Made by a program: the position numbers and the translations under genes. This document shows, in pieces, positions 7,556 to 13,536 of a stretch of 24,467 nt of DNA (positions within the stretch are counted from its first letter, which is position 1; every line of letters starts with the position of its first letter). The DNA comes from UBA2112 sp964488555 (GTDB lineage: Bacteria; Patescibacteriota; Saccharimonadia; Saccharimonadales; Saccharimonadaceae), in contig CAZAUF010000009.1 in assembly GCA_964488555.1 (NCBI GenBank), forward strand, positions 1-24,467, written 5' to 3'. The notes under the pieces were generated by a model that had not been told where the DNA came from, ran no database searches, and saw nothing but the letters and a program-made list of their open reading frames with translations.

Positions 7556-10486
7556 TTACCTTAAGCGAATACTTACTTCTTGTGCCTCTTGTGTCTGCGG
7601 GGGCTCTGTCTTTTTAGGCTGTGCTTCGTCTTCTTTCTGAGCTGGTGCTCTCTCCGGAGCTGTCGATGAAGACTCCGGAGTCAGAGCTTCCGGCTCTGAT
7701 GAGGAGACGGGTGATGGCGACTGCTGCAGTGGAGATATAGATACACTTGGTGAGGATGGGGGTGATGATTCTGGCGTCATCTGTAGACTAGTCGAACTGC
7801 CTCCTCCGATGGCAGGAAGGGGTGGCTGTTGCACAGTAGGTGCTGAAGGTCTTGGCGGTGGCTGAATACCTGTCGATGTCGACCCCGGTGTTGAACCATA
7901 TGGCGACACAGGCGCACCTTTAGGAGGCTGAGATGCAAGCTTTTGACGCTTCGCTAGCCACTCGTCAAGGAAAGATCCACCACCGCTCGGTGGCTTTGCT
8001 TGAGCAGGCATCCTACCTCCTGAAGGCAGTCTAGGGCGTTGTGGTCTTGGAGGTTCTAAACGAGTGAATATCTCTTTCTCTACAACCGCTCTACTAAAGC
8101 CGTATTTGGTCGCAGAAAGTCGCTTCATGGCATCAGCTAGTTGAGGATTATCCTGGGTCATTGGCGGTAAGAGAGTCATACTGAACGGTGCTGAAGGCAT
8201 ATTATTGATCATAACAGAGGCGATCGACTGAAAGTTTGGTAATTTTGTCAAATCTTCAGCATCAAAAACCGGTTGGAATTTTTTCACCATCAGTTCCGCA
8301 TCAGTCACGCCAATACGACCGCTGATAACAGTACCCACGTTACCAATGATTGCTTCCCGAATTTTGTCAGTAAGTTGCGTCATGAACTGATTACCAAGCA
8401 CAAGATTTAGCCGGTACTTACGAGCCTCAGAGAGGATCGATTCGAAACTATCTGTCGCAAAGTTTTGAAACTCATCCACGAAAAGACAGAAGTCTTTACG
8501 CTGCTCTTCCGCCACATCAGCACGACTCATGGCTGCAACTTGAAACTTCATGACAAAAATCATACCTAAGAGCTTAGAGTTAAGCTCACCCATCTTGCCT
8601 TTGGAAAGGTTAACAAGCAAAATCTTATTGCTATCCATAATATCTCGCAAATTGAAGCCGCTTTTCCGTTGTCCCATGATATTACGCATCATTGTGTTAG
8701 ACATGAACGGCCCAAACTTACTCACTACCCAACTCGTCACCTCTCCAGATTCGTTTGACCGCTGTGATGCAGGGTACTCTTTTGTCCAGAAATCGAGAAC
8801 ATTCCTATCGGTAACATACTTCAGTTTTGACTTCATAAATGCATCATCTACGAGTAGCTTCGGAATATCAATAAATGTTCCTCCATTAGGATCGGCCATC
8901 AACAGAAGTGCGCAGTTACGGAATATATGTTCAAGGCGCGGACCAACAATACCCGTATGTCCTGGATCGTAGAGACTATACAGCATATTAATTGACTCTT
9001 GGACCAGGAAATCCTTTTGATCTTCCGTCTCGTACTCGAACAGGTTCAATCCAATAGGGTTCTCCAAATCTCCTGGATTAAAATAAATTACGTCTTCTAC
9101 GCGCTCTTTCGGAACATTTGCCAAAAGACTCTCTACTACATCCCCGTGCGGATCGATAAAGGCAAACCCTCTTCCATCATGCATGTCTTGGTAGGCAAGA
9201 TTAGACAGAAAGCCGGATTTACCAACACCGGTTTGGCCAATGATGTAAGTGTGTCGACGTCGGTCATTCTCTGTCAATCGAATTTCCTTTTTTATGCCCC
9301 TAAATTCATTCACGCCAAGCAGCAGTCCACTATCCATCAGCTCAGTAGGGCCATCGACTTGCTTCGACATCTGACGCTTAACCTTAGACGTTGGGATACT
9401 ATTCTGATCTGGTAAGTGAAAAATAGTCGCCATCTCCACACTGTTCAAGACGTTCTGACGAATAGATTGCGGGAAGAATCTAAATATAAAAGCCGTTACA
9501 AGCTCCTCTATGTCACGAGAGGGAGTAAACTTAAATCCATTGTAACTTGGAGAATCAAAGAGCGCGAAAGCAGCGACGATATTCTTTAGCAATCCTTGAG
9601 AATGCTCGGTTGTATTCGAAGAAACGACGACTCGAACAAGCACTTCGTATGCAGGATATCTCGTCTTCTCCTCGATAACCTTTATCATCTCTTCCTCCAA
9701 CGAGGTGAGCTGCTTCTCCTCGGGCTTTTTTTCATCCGGCGTCTCTGGCGGCTTCCAGAGCAGCTCTGCCATGCCACCGGCCCCCTTTACACCCAAGCCC
9801 TTAGTTTTTGATTTATCATCTTTAATCTTCTTAGCTGCGTTGATAGATGCCCTCACCCAACCTTCTCCTGCTGGACGTGCAAGAATTTGAATCGCGACAC
9901 CATCATCTTTGGAGGCTGCTGAAAGTGCATTTAGCAGCGCACGTGCAGCGTCGCGTTTTGTCTCTTGGTAAGTTGCAATCGGGTACACAAACGACTTTTT
10001 CAATGTGAACTCACCACCGATTACGCCACTCATCTTGCCAGCTTGACTAAAAATATTATGTTCACTCACCTCTTCGAGACGCGCCGCTGGGTATGCTGCC
10101 GCTATCGCTTGCTTGACGACATCGACGAGTACTATCGGAACAACTGTGTAGTAGTGAACCAGTCCACCCTTAGCCACTATCTCAAACGATATGTGCCTTT
10201 GTCCGTAAATCCTATTCTTGAAGCCCTTTGTTGCTGTGCTCGCTATGATGTTATACATGACTTGAGCTTCCGAAAGAACTTCTTCGGTTAGGTCTCGCTC
10301 GTCTCTTCCACCTTTTTCAATATCTTCGCTCGGAGGTGGCAGATGTATAAACATGGGTACCATCTTCAGCCCACGCTCATAGTTTTTTGCTTCACGCAGG
10401 GTCTTTTTGTATTGGATAAAAACAATAAGAATCAGCGCGGTGCTGATAAAAAGCGTCACAAATGCCGTGATGAAAACGCCCGCCAT
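7556..10486 (-). CDS. VirD4/TraG-like type IV coupling ATPase, membrane-anchored
   Basis: This 976-aa protein resembles the VirD4/TraD/TraG coupling ATPases of type IV secretion. One N-terminal membrane helix spans about 3-24. A region of about 60-360, without recognised motifs, matches the N-terminal part common in CPR homologues. The RecA-like motor follows, with Walker A GQTGVGKS (417-424), FIDPHGD (443-449), Walker B FCLFVDEFQNF (667-677) and the GNQFMTQL sensor block near 698. The final 165 residues (from about 810) are Pro/Ser/Thr-rich and low-complexity, probably a disordered tail for partner binding. No relaxase, VirB4 or pilus gene is present in the window, so a role in DNA transfer cannot be claimed. 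The small gene at 10509 lies directly upstream. TAGAAT ends 6 nt before ATG and no Shine-Dalgarno is seen, suggesting a leaderless transcript. Confidence 0.9.
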   Translation of the reverse strand: MAGVFITAFVTLFISTALILIVFIQYKKTLREAKNYERGLKMVPMFIHLPPPSEDIEKGGRDERDLTEEVLSEAQVMYNIIASTATKGFKNRIYGQRHISFEIVAKGGLVHYYTVVPIVLVDVVKQAIAAAYPAARLEEVSEHNIFSQAGKMSGVIGGEFTLKKSFVYPIATYQETKRDAARALLNALSAASKDDGVAIQILARPAGEGWVRASINAAKKIKDDKSKTKGLGVKGAGGMAELLWKPPETPDEKKPEEKQLTSLEEEMIKVIEEKTRYPAYEVLVRVVVSSNTTEHSQGLLKNIVAAFALFDSPSYNGFKFTPSRDIEELVTAFIFRFFPQSIRQNVLNSVEMATIFHLPDQNSIPTSKVKRQMSKQVDGPTELMDSGLLLGVNEFRGIKKEIRLTENDRRRHTYIIGQTGVGKSGFLSNLAYQDMHDGRGFAFIDPHGDVVESLLANVPKERVEDVIYFNPGDLENPIGLNLFEYETEDQKDFLVQESINMLYSLYDPGHTGIVGPRLEHIFRNCALLLMADPNGGTFIDIPKLLVDDAFMKSKLKYVTDRNVLDFWTKEYPASQRSNESGEVTSWVVSKFGPFMSNTMMRNIMGQRKSGFNLRDIMDSNKILLVNLSKGKMGELNSKLLGMIFVMKFQVAAMSRADVAEEQRKDFCLFVDEFQNFATDSFESILSEARKYRLNLVLGNQFMTQLTDKIREAIIGNVGTVISGRIGVTDAELMVKKFQPVFDAEDLTKLPNFQSIASVMINNMPSAPFSMTLLPPMTQDNPQLADAMKRLSATKYGFSRAVVEKEIFTRLEPPRPQRPRLPSGGRMPAQAKPPSGGGSFLDEWLAKRQKLASQPPKGAPVSPYGSTPGSTSTGIQPPPRPSAPTVQQPPLPAIGGGSSTSLQMTPESSPPSSPSVSISPLQQSPSPVSSSEPEALTPESSSTAPERAPAQKEDEAQPKKTEPPQTQEAQEVSIRLR

Positions 10487-10492
10487 ACTTCT

Positions 10493-10498
10493 ATTCTA
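10493..10498 (-). promoter_or_regulatory. -10 element of the ATPase gene (leaderless configuration)
   Basis: TAGAAT on the minus strand ends 6 nt before the ATG at 10486, so transcription would begin at or next to the start codon. The -35 region is poor. No purine-rich ribosome site precedes the ATG. Confidence 0.5.
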
Positions 10499-10508
10499 GC
10501 GCAAGCGG

Positions 10509-10922
10509 TTAATTTGAGATACCTAATTCTTTACCATATCGCTTGCGTAGGTAGTCTGCCTGCAATTTCGTCACCTCCTGTTCGCGTCGATAGGGATCAT
10601 TCTGGGTTTCTGCTATAATTTTCTTCGCTTTATCTACCCACTCTTTTTCAATCAAATCATCGTCGTTCGCGATAGTTGGTCCAACCGAATCATCGGACTG
10701 GTTCGAGTTAACTGTTGGGAGTGCCGGCACTACCATGGAAGGTGGCGGACTTACCACGGGTGGTTGCTGAGGACCAGTCTGCCGATCCACGCTTTGCATG
10801 TTCTGTTCACGTTCAGGAGAAGCCTCTCCTCGCGTCTCAATACCCTCAAGCTGCTCGACATGCTCGGTATTAACCGGCTGTCTTTCAGGCTGAATCTGAG
10901 GGGTAGGCAGTTCTGGATTCAT
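10509..10922 (-). CDS. Small acidic protein, conserved partner gene of the VirD4-like ATPase
   Basis: This 137-aa protein has a Pro/Gln/Glu-rich, probably disordered N-terminal part (1-85) and a compact helical C-terminal part, from DLIEKEWVDKAKKIIAE to the C-terminus. That C-terminal block looks to me like one found in many CPR genomes, but I know no function for it. It lies 22 nt upstream of the VirD4-like gene in the same direction, so a cytoplasmic adaptor or coupling role is a reasonable guess from context only. There is no membrane segment or signal peptide. TATAAT at 10930-10935 lies 7 nt before the ATG without a Shine-Dalgarno, so this too looks leaderless. Confidence 0.75.
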   Translation of the reverse strand: MNPELPTPQIQPERQPVNTEHVEQLEGIETRGEASPEREQNMQSVDRQTGPQQPPVVSPPPSMVVPALPTVNSNQSDDSVGPTIANDDDLIEKEWVDKAKKIIAETQNDPYRREQEVTKLQADYLRKRYGKELGISN

Positions 10923-10929
10923 ATCTGTA

Positions 10930-10935
10930 ATTATA
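10930..10935 (-). promoter_or_regulatory. -10 element of the 137-aa gene (leaderless configuration)
   Basis: A perfect TATAAT ends 7 nt before the ATG at 10922 on the minus strand. The predicted start site coincides with the start codon. A weak TGAAAT sits 17 nt further upstream as a possible -35. Confidence 0.6.
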
Positions 10936-10959
10936 CCATAACCAAATTTTTTATTTCAC

Positions 10960-11346
10960 TTATGACGTCCGTCGCGAAACATATAGGCATCCTAGGAAAA
11001 CAAACAGTAAGACGAGACAAACTTCGTATATACCTACACCTCCGACCGACTGAAGGCTCACCACGATGATTGGTCCTAGTGCCAGTACAGAAGAATAATA
11101 GTAAGACTTCTTTAAATCGACTATATAGGTGCTGCGTAAGACCCCTATTCGTTTACCAATTCTATTAACTATTTTAGCAAGACTCCAGACTATAAATGTC
11201 AATCCACACACCAATACAACATAACTCAGAAGAAATACAACGAGAATACCCATTGCACCCGCATCTGCCGGTGGGGTAGTGGTTATCAGAATCAAAAGAA
11301 GTCCCGTAGCAACGAGACCGATAATACTAAGTAATTTTGCTAGCAT
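10960..11346 (-). CDS. Small integral membrane protein, four helices
   Basis: This 128-aa protein is almost entirely hydrophobic. Membrane segments lie at about 4-22, 31-60, 81-100 and 104-123, with a basic loop (KIVNRIGKRIGVLRS) between the second and third. It has no motif I recognise. CPR genomes often carry comparable small 4-TM proteins next to pilin or type IV secretion genes (VirB2/TrbC-like topology is similar in size), but the similarity is not strong enough to name it. The ATG is preceded by AGAGGAT, an acceptable ribosome site. The nearest good promoter is almost 400 nt upstream (11733-11761), so its mRNA would carry a long, highly structured 5' leader. Confidence 0.6.
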   Translation of the reverse strand: MLAKLLSIIGLVATGLLLILITTTPPADAGAMGILVVFLLSYVVLVCGLTFIVWSLAKIVNRIGKRIGVLRSTYIVDLKKSYYYSSVLALGPIIVVSLQSVGGVGIYEVCLVLLFVFLGCLYVSRRTS

Positions 11347-11726
11347 ATCCTCTACTATATCAAGATTCTTGGGTCACAGTGACAAGCCTATACGATCTGG
11401 TTGCTACATCCGCCGCTAGTATAAAGAAGGGCGCGTGCTCCAATGATCAGCCTGCCACTGGTGACTTCTGACCGCTCCCTTACGGGAGCATGTCCATCTA
11501 ATGTTTCCACGATACACCTAGTAGTCACGCTGTTAACCAATAACAAGGATTAACTAGGTGTATCGGTACTTTCATTAGGCGCTTTAGACCCTAAGGTCAA
11601 GCTTCTTTGGATAGCATCAATTGAAGGTACGTGCTCGCAAGATGCAAGGCATTTTTATTGCTGCTATCAATGGGCTCCGACAATTTTTTATAAACGTTTT
11701 GGCGTTTTTATTTTTGTTGAAAGCCT
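11347..11726 (-). ncRNA. Structured RNA of unknown family (long 5' leader or stand-alone RNA)
   Basis: A consensus promoter starts a minus-strand transcript near 11726 that has no substantial ORF until 11346. The sequence is rich in long-range pairings. A 13-bp perfect helix joins 11510-11522 with 11553-11565; outside it lies a 6-bp helix (11498-11503 with 11573-11578) across an internal loop. The hairpin GCTCCC-TTAC-GGGAGC spans 11474-11489, and GACC-TAAG-GGTC-type pairing spans 11587-11598. A long-range 7-bp helix joins 11423-11429 with 11602-11608 and continues through GCTA/TAGC (11415-11418 with 11612-11615). The GGAGCA near 11440 could compete for the TGCTCC arm of the 11474 hairpin, giving two alternative folds. 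It is not tmRNA, RNase P, SRP or 6S by any signature I can see. Confidence 0.5.
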
Positions 11727-11732
11727 ACGTAC

Positions 11733-11761
11733 AATATAGCATAAGCATTACTATAGGTCAA
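11733..11761 (-). promoter_or_regulatory. Consensus promoter of the structured RNA
   Basis: On the minus strand, TTGACC (11761-11756) and TATATT (11738-11733) are separated by exactly 17 nt. The -35 is the same as that of the rRNA promoter at 660-665, suggesting a highly expressed RNA. Between this promoter and the stop of the upstream gene (11854) lie about 90 AT-rich bases in which I see nothing else. Confidence 0.75.
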
Positions 11762-11853
11762 TAGCTTTTGATGTAATTGTGACACAATATGTAGTAAATT
11801 CGACATTTATACTCTGTTTATACATATACTGATGCTATATATACATCGTTGTA

Positions 11854-12555
11854 TTATTGTCCATTCGAATCAGTACCCAGCTCAACTAAAGTCTCAATTA
11901 GTTCTTTTTTGCTTAAATGTGACGTGTCGATTTTGTTATGTTGTGCAATGACATAGCCCTGAATGATATGCTTTAGTCGAATAGCATCGTTGCGCCATAG
12001 ATGACGTATTTGAAAATGATCTACCGTGCTCATGACTCGACTTGCAATCGTCAACGAACCAAACAACGGACCTACTGCGACTTGAACATTCAACACATCT
12101 TCTATACGTATACTCAACACATCAGAGGACCAAAAAAAGTCTCGACGGGTAATGGTGACCTTCGTTCGATCAACCGTCACAGTGTCCGGAAATAGTGTGA
12201 TTGGAAAAACAGTGTTTGCAGACATTAAGATTTCATGTGATTGAGCGACTATTTTTTTCAGATCTTTTTCTTTCTGTCCACTTGCACGTGCATTCGAAGG
12301 TTTTTCCGAAGCTTCCCCCACTCTTTCTGGCTTTGATAAAATCAATTTAGGTACTTTATCCCTAAAGACACGCTCCGTAGGTGAAATTGCTATTTCTTTA
12401 TTCAAAAATGCATGGACATCTCTTGCTATTGACGAACGCGCAGCAACCACCCCCAACTTTCTATTAAGTCTGATCAAAAAATTATAGCTATGCGGCAAAC
12501 GAGGCATCGCATTGCTTGAAGGTTGCCTTTTGTTGTGGCTGTGAACTTGATCCAT
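11854..12555 (-). CDS. Conserved protein with a PH-like C-terminal domain
   Basis: I know no function for this 233-aa protein. Residues 1-95 are basic and probably flexible, with a helix near 27-50. From about 100 the protein has a compact region: ANTVFPITLFPDTVTVDRTKVTITRRDFFWSSDVLSIRIEDV and onward. The alternating beta strands and a final helix (LWRNDAIRLKHIIQGYVIAQ) resemble bacterial PH (bPH) domains. I recall very similar sequences in Saccharibacteria and other CPR genomes, where they are annotated as hypothetical. It has no membrane segment. ATG is preceded by GAGGA at good spacing. Its -10 (TATAAT, 12581-12586) overlaps a 12-bp palindrome. Confidence 0.7.
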   Translation of the reverse strand: MDQVHSHNKRQPSSNAMPRLPHSYNFLIRLNRKLGVVAARSSIARDVHAFLNKEIAISPTERVFRDKVPKLILSKPERVGEASEKPSNARASGQKEKDLKKIVAQSHEILMSANTVFPITLFPDTVTVDRTKVTITRRDFFWSSDVLSIRIEDVLNVQVAVGPLFGSLTIASRVMSTVDHFQIRHLWRNDAIRLKHIIQGYVIAQHNKIDTSHLSKKELIETLVELGTDSNGQ

Positions 12556-12580
12556 TTGCTTCCTCGTTTAGCCTAATTCT

Positions 12581-12594
12581 ATTATACCGGTATA
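12581..12594 (-). promoter_or_regulatory. -10 box overlapped by the palindrome TATACCGGTATA
   Basis: On the minus strand TATAAT (12586-12581) lies 25 nt before the ATG of the PH-like gene. The perfect palindrome TATACCGGTATA (12583-12594) overlaps it. A protein dimer bound there would mask the -10. The -35 match is weak (TTAGCA), which suits an activated or repressed promoter. Confidence 0.4.
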
Positions 12595-12607
12595 GTATGT
12601 CCCATGC

Positions 12608-12630
12608 TAAGCCTCTGTCTTACAGGCTTA
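12608..12630. repeat. Short inverted repeat TAAGCCT/AGGCTTA
   Basis: Seven-base arms at 12608-12614 and 12624-12630 can form a small hairpin upstream of the PH-like gene. No T-run follows on either strand, so it is not an obvious terminator. Confidence 0.35.
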
Positions 12631-12667
12631 TGATTCAAATGACACTATCCTTTCATTAGCATATATA

Positions 12668-12701
12668 TTACGTAAAAAATCTCGTGGTATTTTTTACGTA
12701 A
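12668..12701. repeat. 13-bp perfect inverted repeat
   Basis: TTACGTAAAAAAT (12668-12680) and ATTTTTTACGTAA (12689-12701) are exact inverted copies around an 8-base loop. The pair lies just upstream of the plus-strand promoter at 12720 and upstream of the minus-strand PH-like gene. The A and T runs are inside the arms, so it could be a bidirectional terminator-like hairpin or an operator shared by the two divergent units. Confidence 0.55.
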
Positions 12702-12719
12702 TGAAATAGGGAAAATCTG

Positions 12720-12748
12720 TTGACACAAGCACTTTGGCAGCCTATTAT
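12720..12748 (+). promoter_or_regulatory. Consensus promoter of an orphan small RNA
   Basis: TTGACA (12720-12725) and TATTAT (12743-12748) are separated by exactly 17 nt, among the best promoter matches in the window. The predicted start is near 12755. No protein gene follows on this strand before 13537. Confidence 0.75.
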
Positions 12749-12754
12749 AGGGGT

Positions 12755-12851
12755 AGTCTCTGAATAAAAAAATTATGCAGAGGCCAAAAATAAACACTGT
12801 CAAAACACTCCACGTTAAGACAACCACTACTCGCAGGTGGTTGTCTTATTT
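12755..12851 (+). ncRNA. Candidate small RNA of about 95 nt
   Basis: The transcript from the promoter at 12720-12748 would run to the terminator at 12816-12851. Near its 5' end CTCTG and CAGAG can close a loop of A/T-rich sequence (TCTCTGAATAAAAAAATTATGCAGAGG region). The middle (AAAAATAAACACTGTCAAAACACTCC) is single-stranded-looking. A 29-codon ORF from ATG at 12776 runs through the terminator and has no ribosome site, so I treat the unit as non-coding. I see no match to 6S, SRP or other known small RNAs. Confidence 0.5.
12816..12851 (+). terminator. Intrinsic terminator of the small RNA
   Basis: TAAGACAACCAC (12816-12827) and GTGGTTGTCTTA (12837-12848) form a 12-bp stem with a 9-nt loop, followed by TTTT after the closing A. 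It may also stop leftward transcription from the tmRNA side. Confidence 0.8.
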
Positions 12852-12871
12852 TATGTGCTTTTAATGCGTCA

Positions 12872-12926
12872 AATGAAAGAAGCCAACCCAAGGTCGGCTT
12901 CTTTCATTGGTGGAGCTGCGGGGAAC
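12872..12926 (-). repeat. Distal copy of the tmRNA 3' end plus terminator
   Basis: This 55-bp segment repeats 13044-13098 with one mismatch (12879 against 13051). On the minus strand it begins with GTTCCCCGCAGCTCCACCA, the last 19 nt of mature tmRNA including CCA. It continues with the terminator hairpin AATGAAAGAAGCC ... GGCTTCTTTCATT, which is a perfect 13-bp palindrome in this copy. The rest of the tmRNA T-arm is missing here: the sequence before the repeat is unrelated. It is therefore a displaced 3' end 172 bp downstream of the real one, as expected of an attachment-site repeat or a local duplication. Confidence 0.9.
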
Positions 12927-13043
12927 ATGATCATCTTGCTCCGCTCTCGGGCTAAAGCCCTGCCGCTACGGCCAAGCAATGCTTACGGAGACCACCGACG
13001 GGTGGTCTCCGCCCTCTCGGGCAGCTCTCCGAGCTCGTCAGCC
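12927..13043. repeat. 117-bp hairpin-rich spacer between the two tmRNA 3' ends
   Basis: This GC-rich segment contains no ORF of its own. It holds GGAGACCACC-GACG-GGTGGTCTCC (10-bp stem, 12987-13010), GGGC-TAAA-GCCC (12949-12960) and linkers rich in CTCCGCTC / CTCTCGGGC. The TAAA loop (TTTA on the minus strand) and the GGCCGTAGC linker recur near tRNA-Pro at 18100-18140. It looks like the body of a small repeat or non-autonomous element rather than a gene. Confidence 0.6.
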
Positions 13044-13079
13044 AATGAAAAAAGCCAACCCAAGGTCGGCTTCTTTCAT
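13044..13079 (-). terminator. tmRNA terminator (proximal copy)
   Basis: Directly after the CCA end, the minus strand reads a stem GAAGCC ... GGCTTTTTTC with a run of six T. The single difference from the distal copy (A at 13051) creates this T-run, so the proximal copy is the better terminator. Confidence 0.8.
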
Positions 13080-13469
13080 TGGTGGAGCTGCGGGGAACTG
13101 CCCCCCGGTCCGAAAGGTAACTGACTATTCGTCTACAAGCATAGTTCGTCTTGGGATTTACGATTCAAAAGCATAGAAGACTAACAAAAATTGCTTTATC
13201 CTCGCGTGGAAAACTTTTCCTTATCTGCGCCACTGCACACAGACAAGGTAAGTGACATGGATATAACACCGAGCACCATTATGTCACCTATTGGTACACG
13301 ATGGCTTAGAAAACTAAGCTGTTTGCAATGCCAACGTAGGAGTCATAAGACTCTTAACGTAAGCAACTGCAGATTTAATTGGGTTTGCAATTAAAAATAT
13401 ACGTTACGCGTATGTTCGGCTTGCAGAATAGTTTGTTAAGGTCCTTCCGTCGAAAGCTAAATCAGCCCC
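13080..13469 (-). ncRNA. ssrA: tmRNA (SsrA)
   Basis: This 390-nt transfer-messenger RNA rescues stalled ribosomes. The acceptor stem is GGGGCTG (13469-13463) with CAGCTCC (13090-13084), then ACCA; TTTCGACGG near the 5' end is the conserved D-region. Helix 2 is long: GGAAGG/CCTTTC, ACTATTC/GAATAGT and TCTGCAAGC/GCTTGTAGA pair across the molecule. The likely resume codon is GCA at 13388 (GCA AAC), and the reading frame closes at TAG (13316-13314) inside the hairpin GCTTAG-TTTT-CTAAGC (helix 5). The tag is 24 aa, starting ANPIKSAV and ending PTLALQTA. Pseudoknot-type pairing GTGACAT/ATGTCAC follows. The T-arm (13091-13107) is CGGGG-GGCAGTT-CCCCG, whose loop lacks the usual TTC start. Promoter -10 TATAAT is at 13481-13486. 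Confidence 0.95.
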
Positions 13470-13480
13470 GACCTCAGTTA

Positions 13481-13510
13481 ATTATACCATATCGCTTGTA
13501 TCTCTGTACA
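13481..13510 (-). promoter_or_regulatory. tmRNA promoter
   Basis: The minus strand has a perfect TATAAT (13486-13481) about 12 nt before the mature 5' end, and a weaker TGTACA 18 nt further upstream. It overlaps the divergent comM promoter. Confidence 0.6.
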
Positions 13511-13525
13511 CTCTATGCTTATAAT
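13496..13525 (+). promoter_or_regulatory. comM promoter
   Basis: TTGTAT (13496-13501) and a perfect TATAAT (13520-13525) are 18 nt apart. Transcription would start about 5 nt before the ATG at 13537, giving an almost leaderless mRNA without a ribosome site. Confidence 0.65.
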
Positions 13526-13536
13526 TTACTTTAATT

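Noticed and set aside
11347..11726. Second tmRNA, RNase P or cobalamin riboswitch
   Set aside because: Acceptor/CCA ends, the GAGGAAAGTCC block and a full B12-box are all absent; the partial CCACTGG resemblance is not enough.
12776..12865. 29-codon ORF in the small-RNA unit
   Set aside because: No Shine-Dalgarno is present and the frame runs through the terminator stem, so a peptide is unlikely.
12872..13098. CRISPR-like spaced repeat
   Set aside because: There are only two copies with a 117-bp gap, and the unit is explained by the tmRNA 3' end.
12837..13176. Plus-strand ORFs with repeated peptide ASFIGGAAGN
   Set aside because: The repeat is the antisense of the duplicated tmRNA 3' end and terminator, so the repeated peptide is a by-product.
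13191..13394. 67-codon plus-strand ORF
   Set aside because: It lies entirely antisense to tmRNA and has no ribosome site or family features.
13386..13409. Alternative tmRNA tag frames beginning GCA AGC or GCC GAA
   Set aside because: Those bases pair in helix 2 (TCTGCAAGC with GCTTGTAGA) or lie in the pseudoknot-like hairpin, and neither frame ends in the helix-5 stop.
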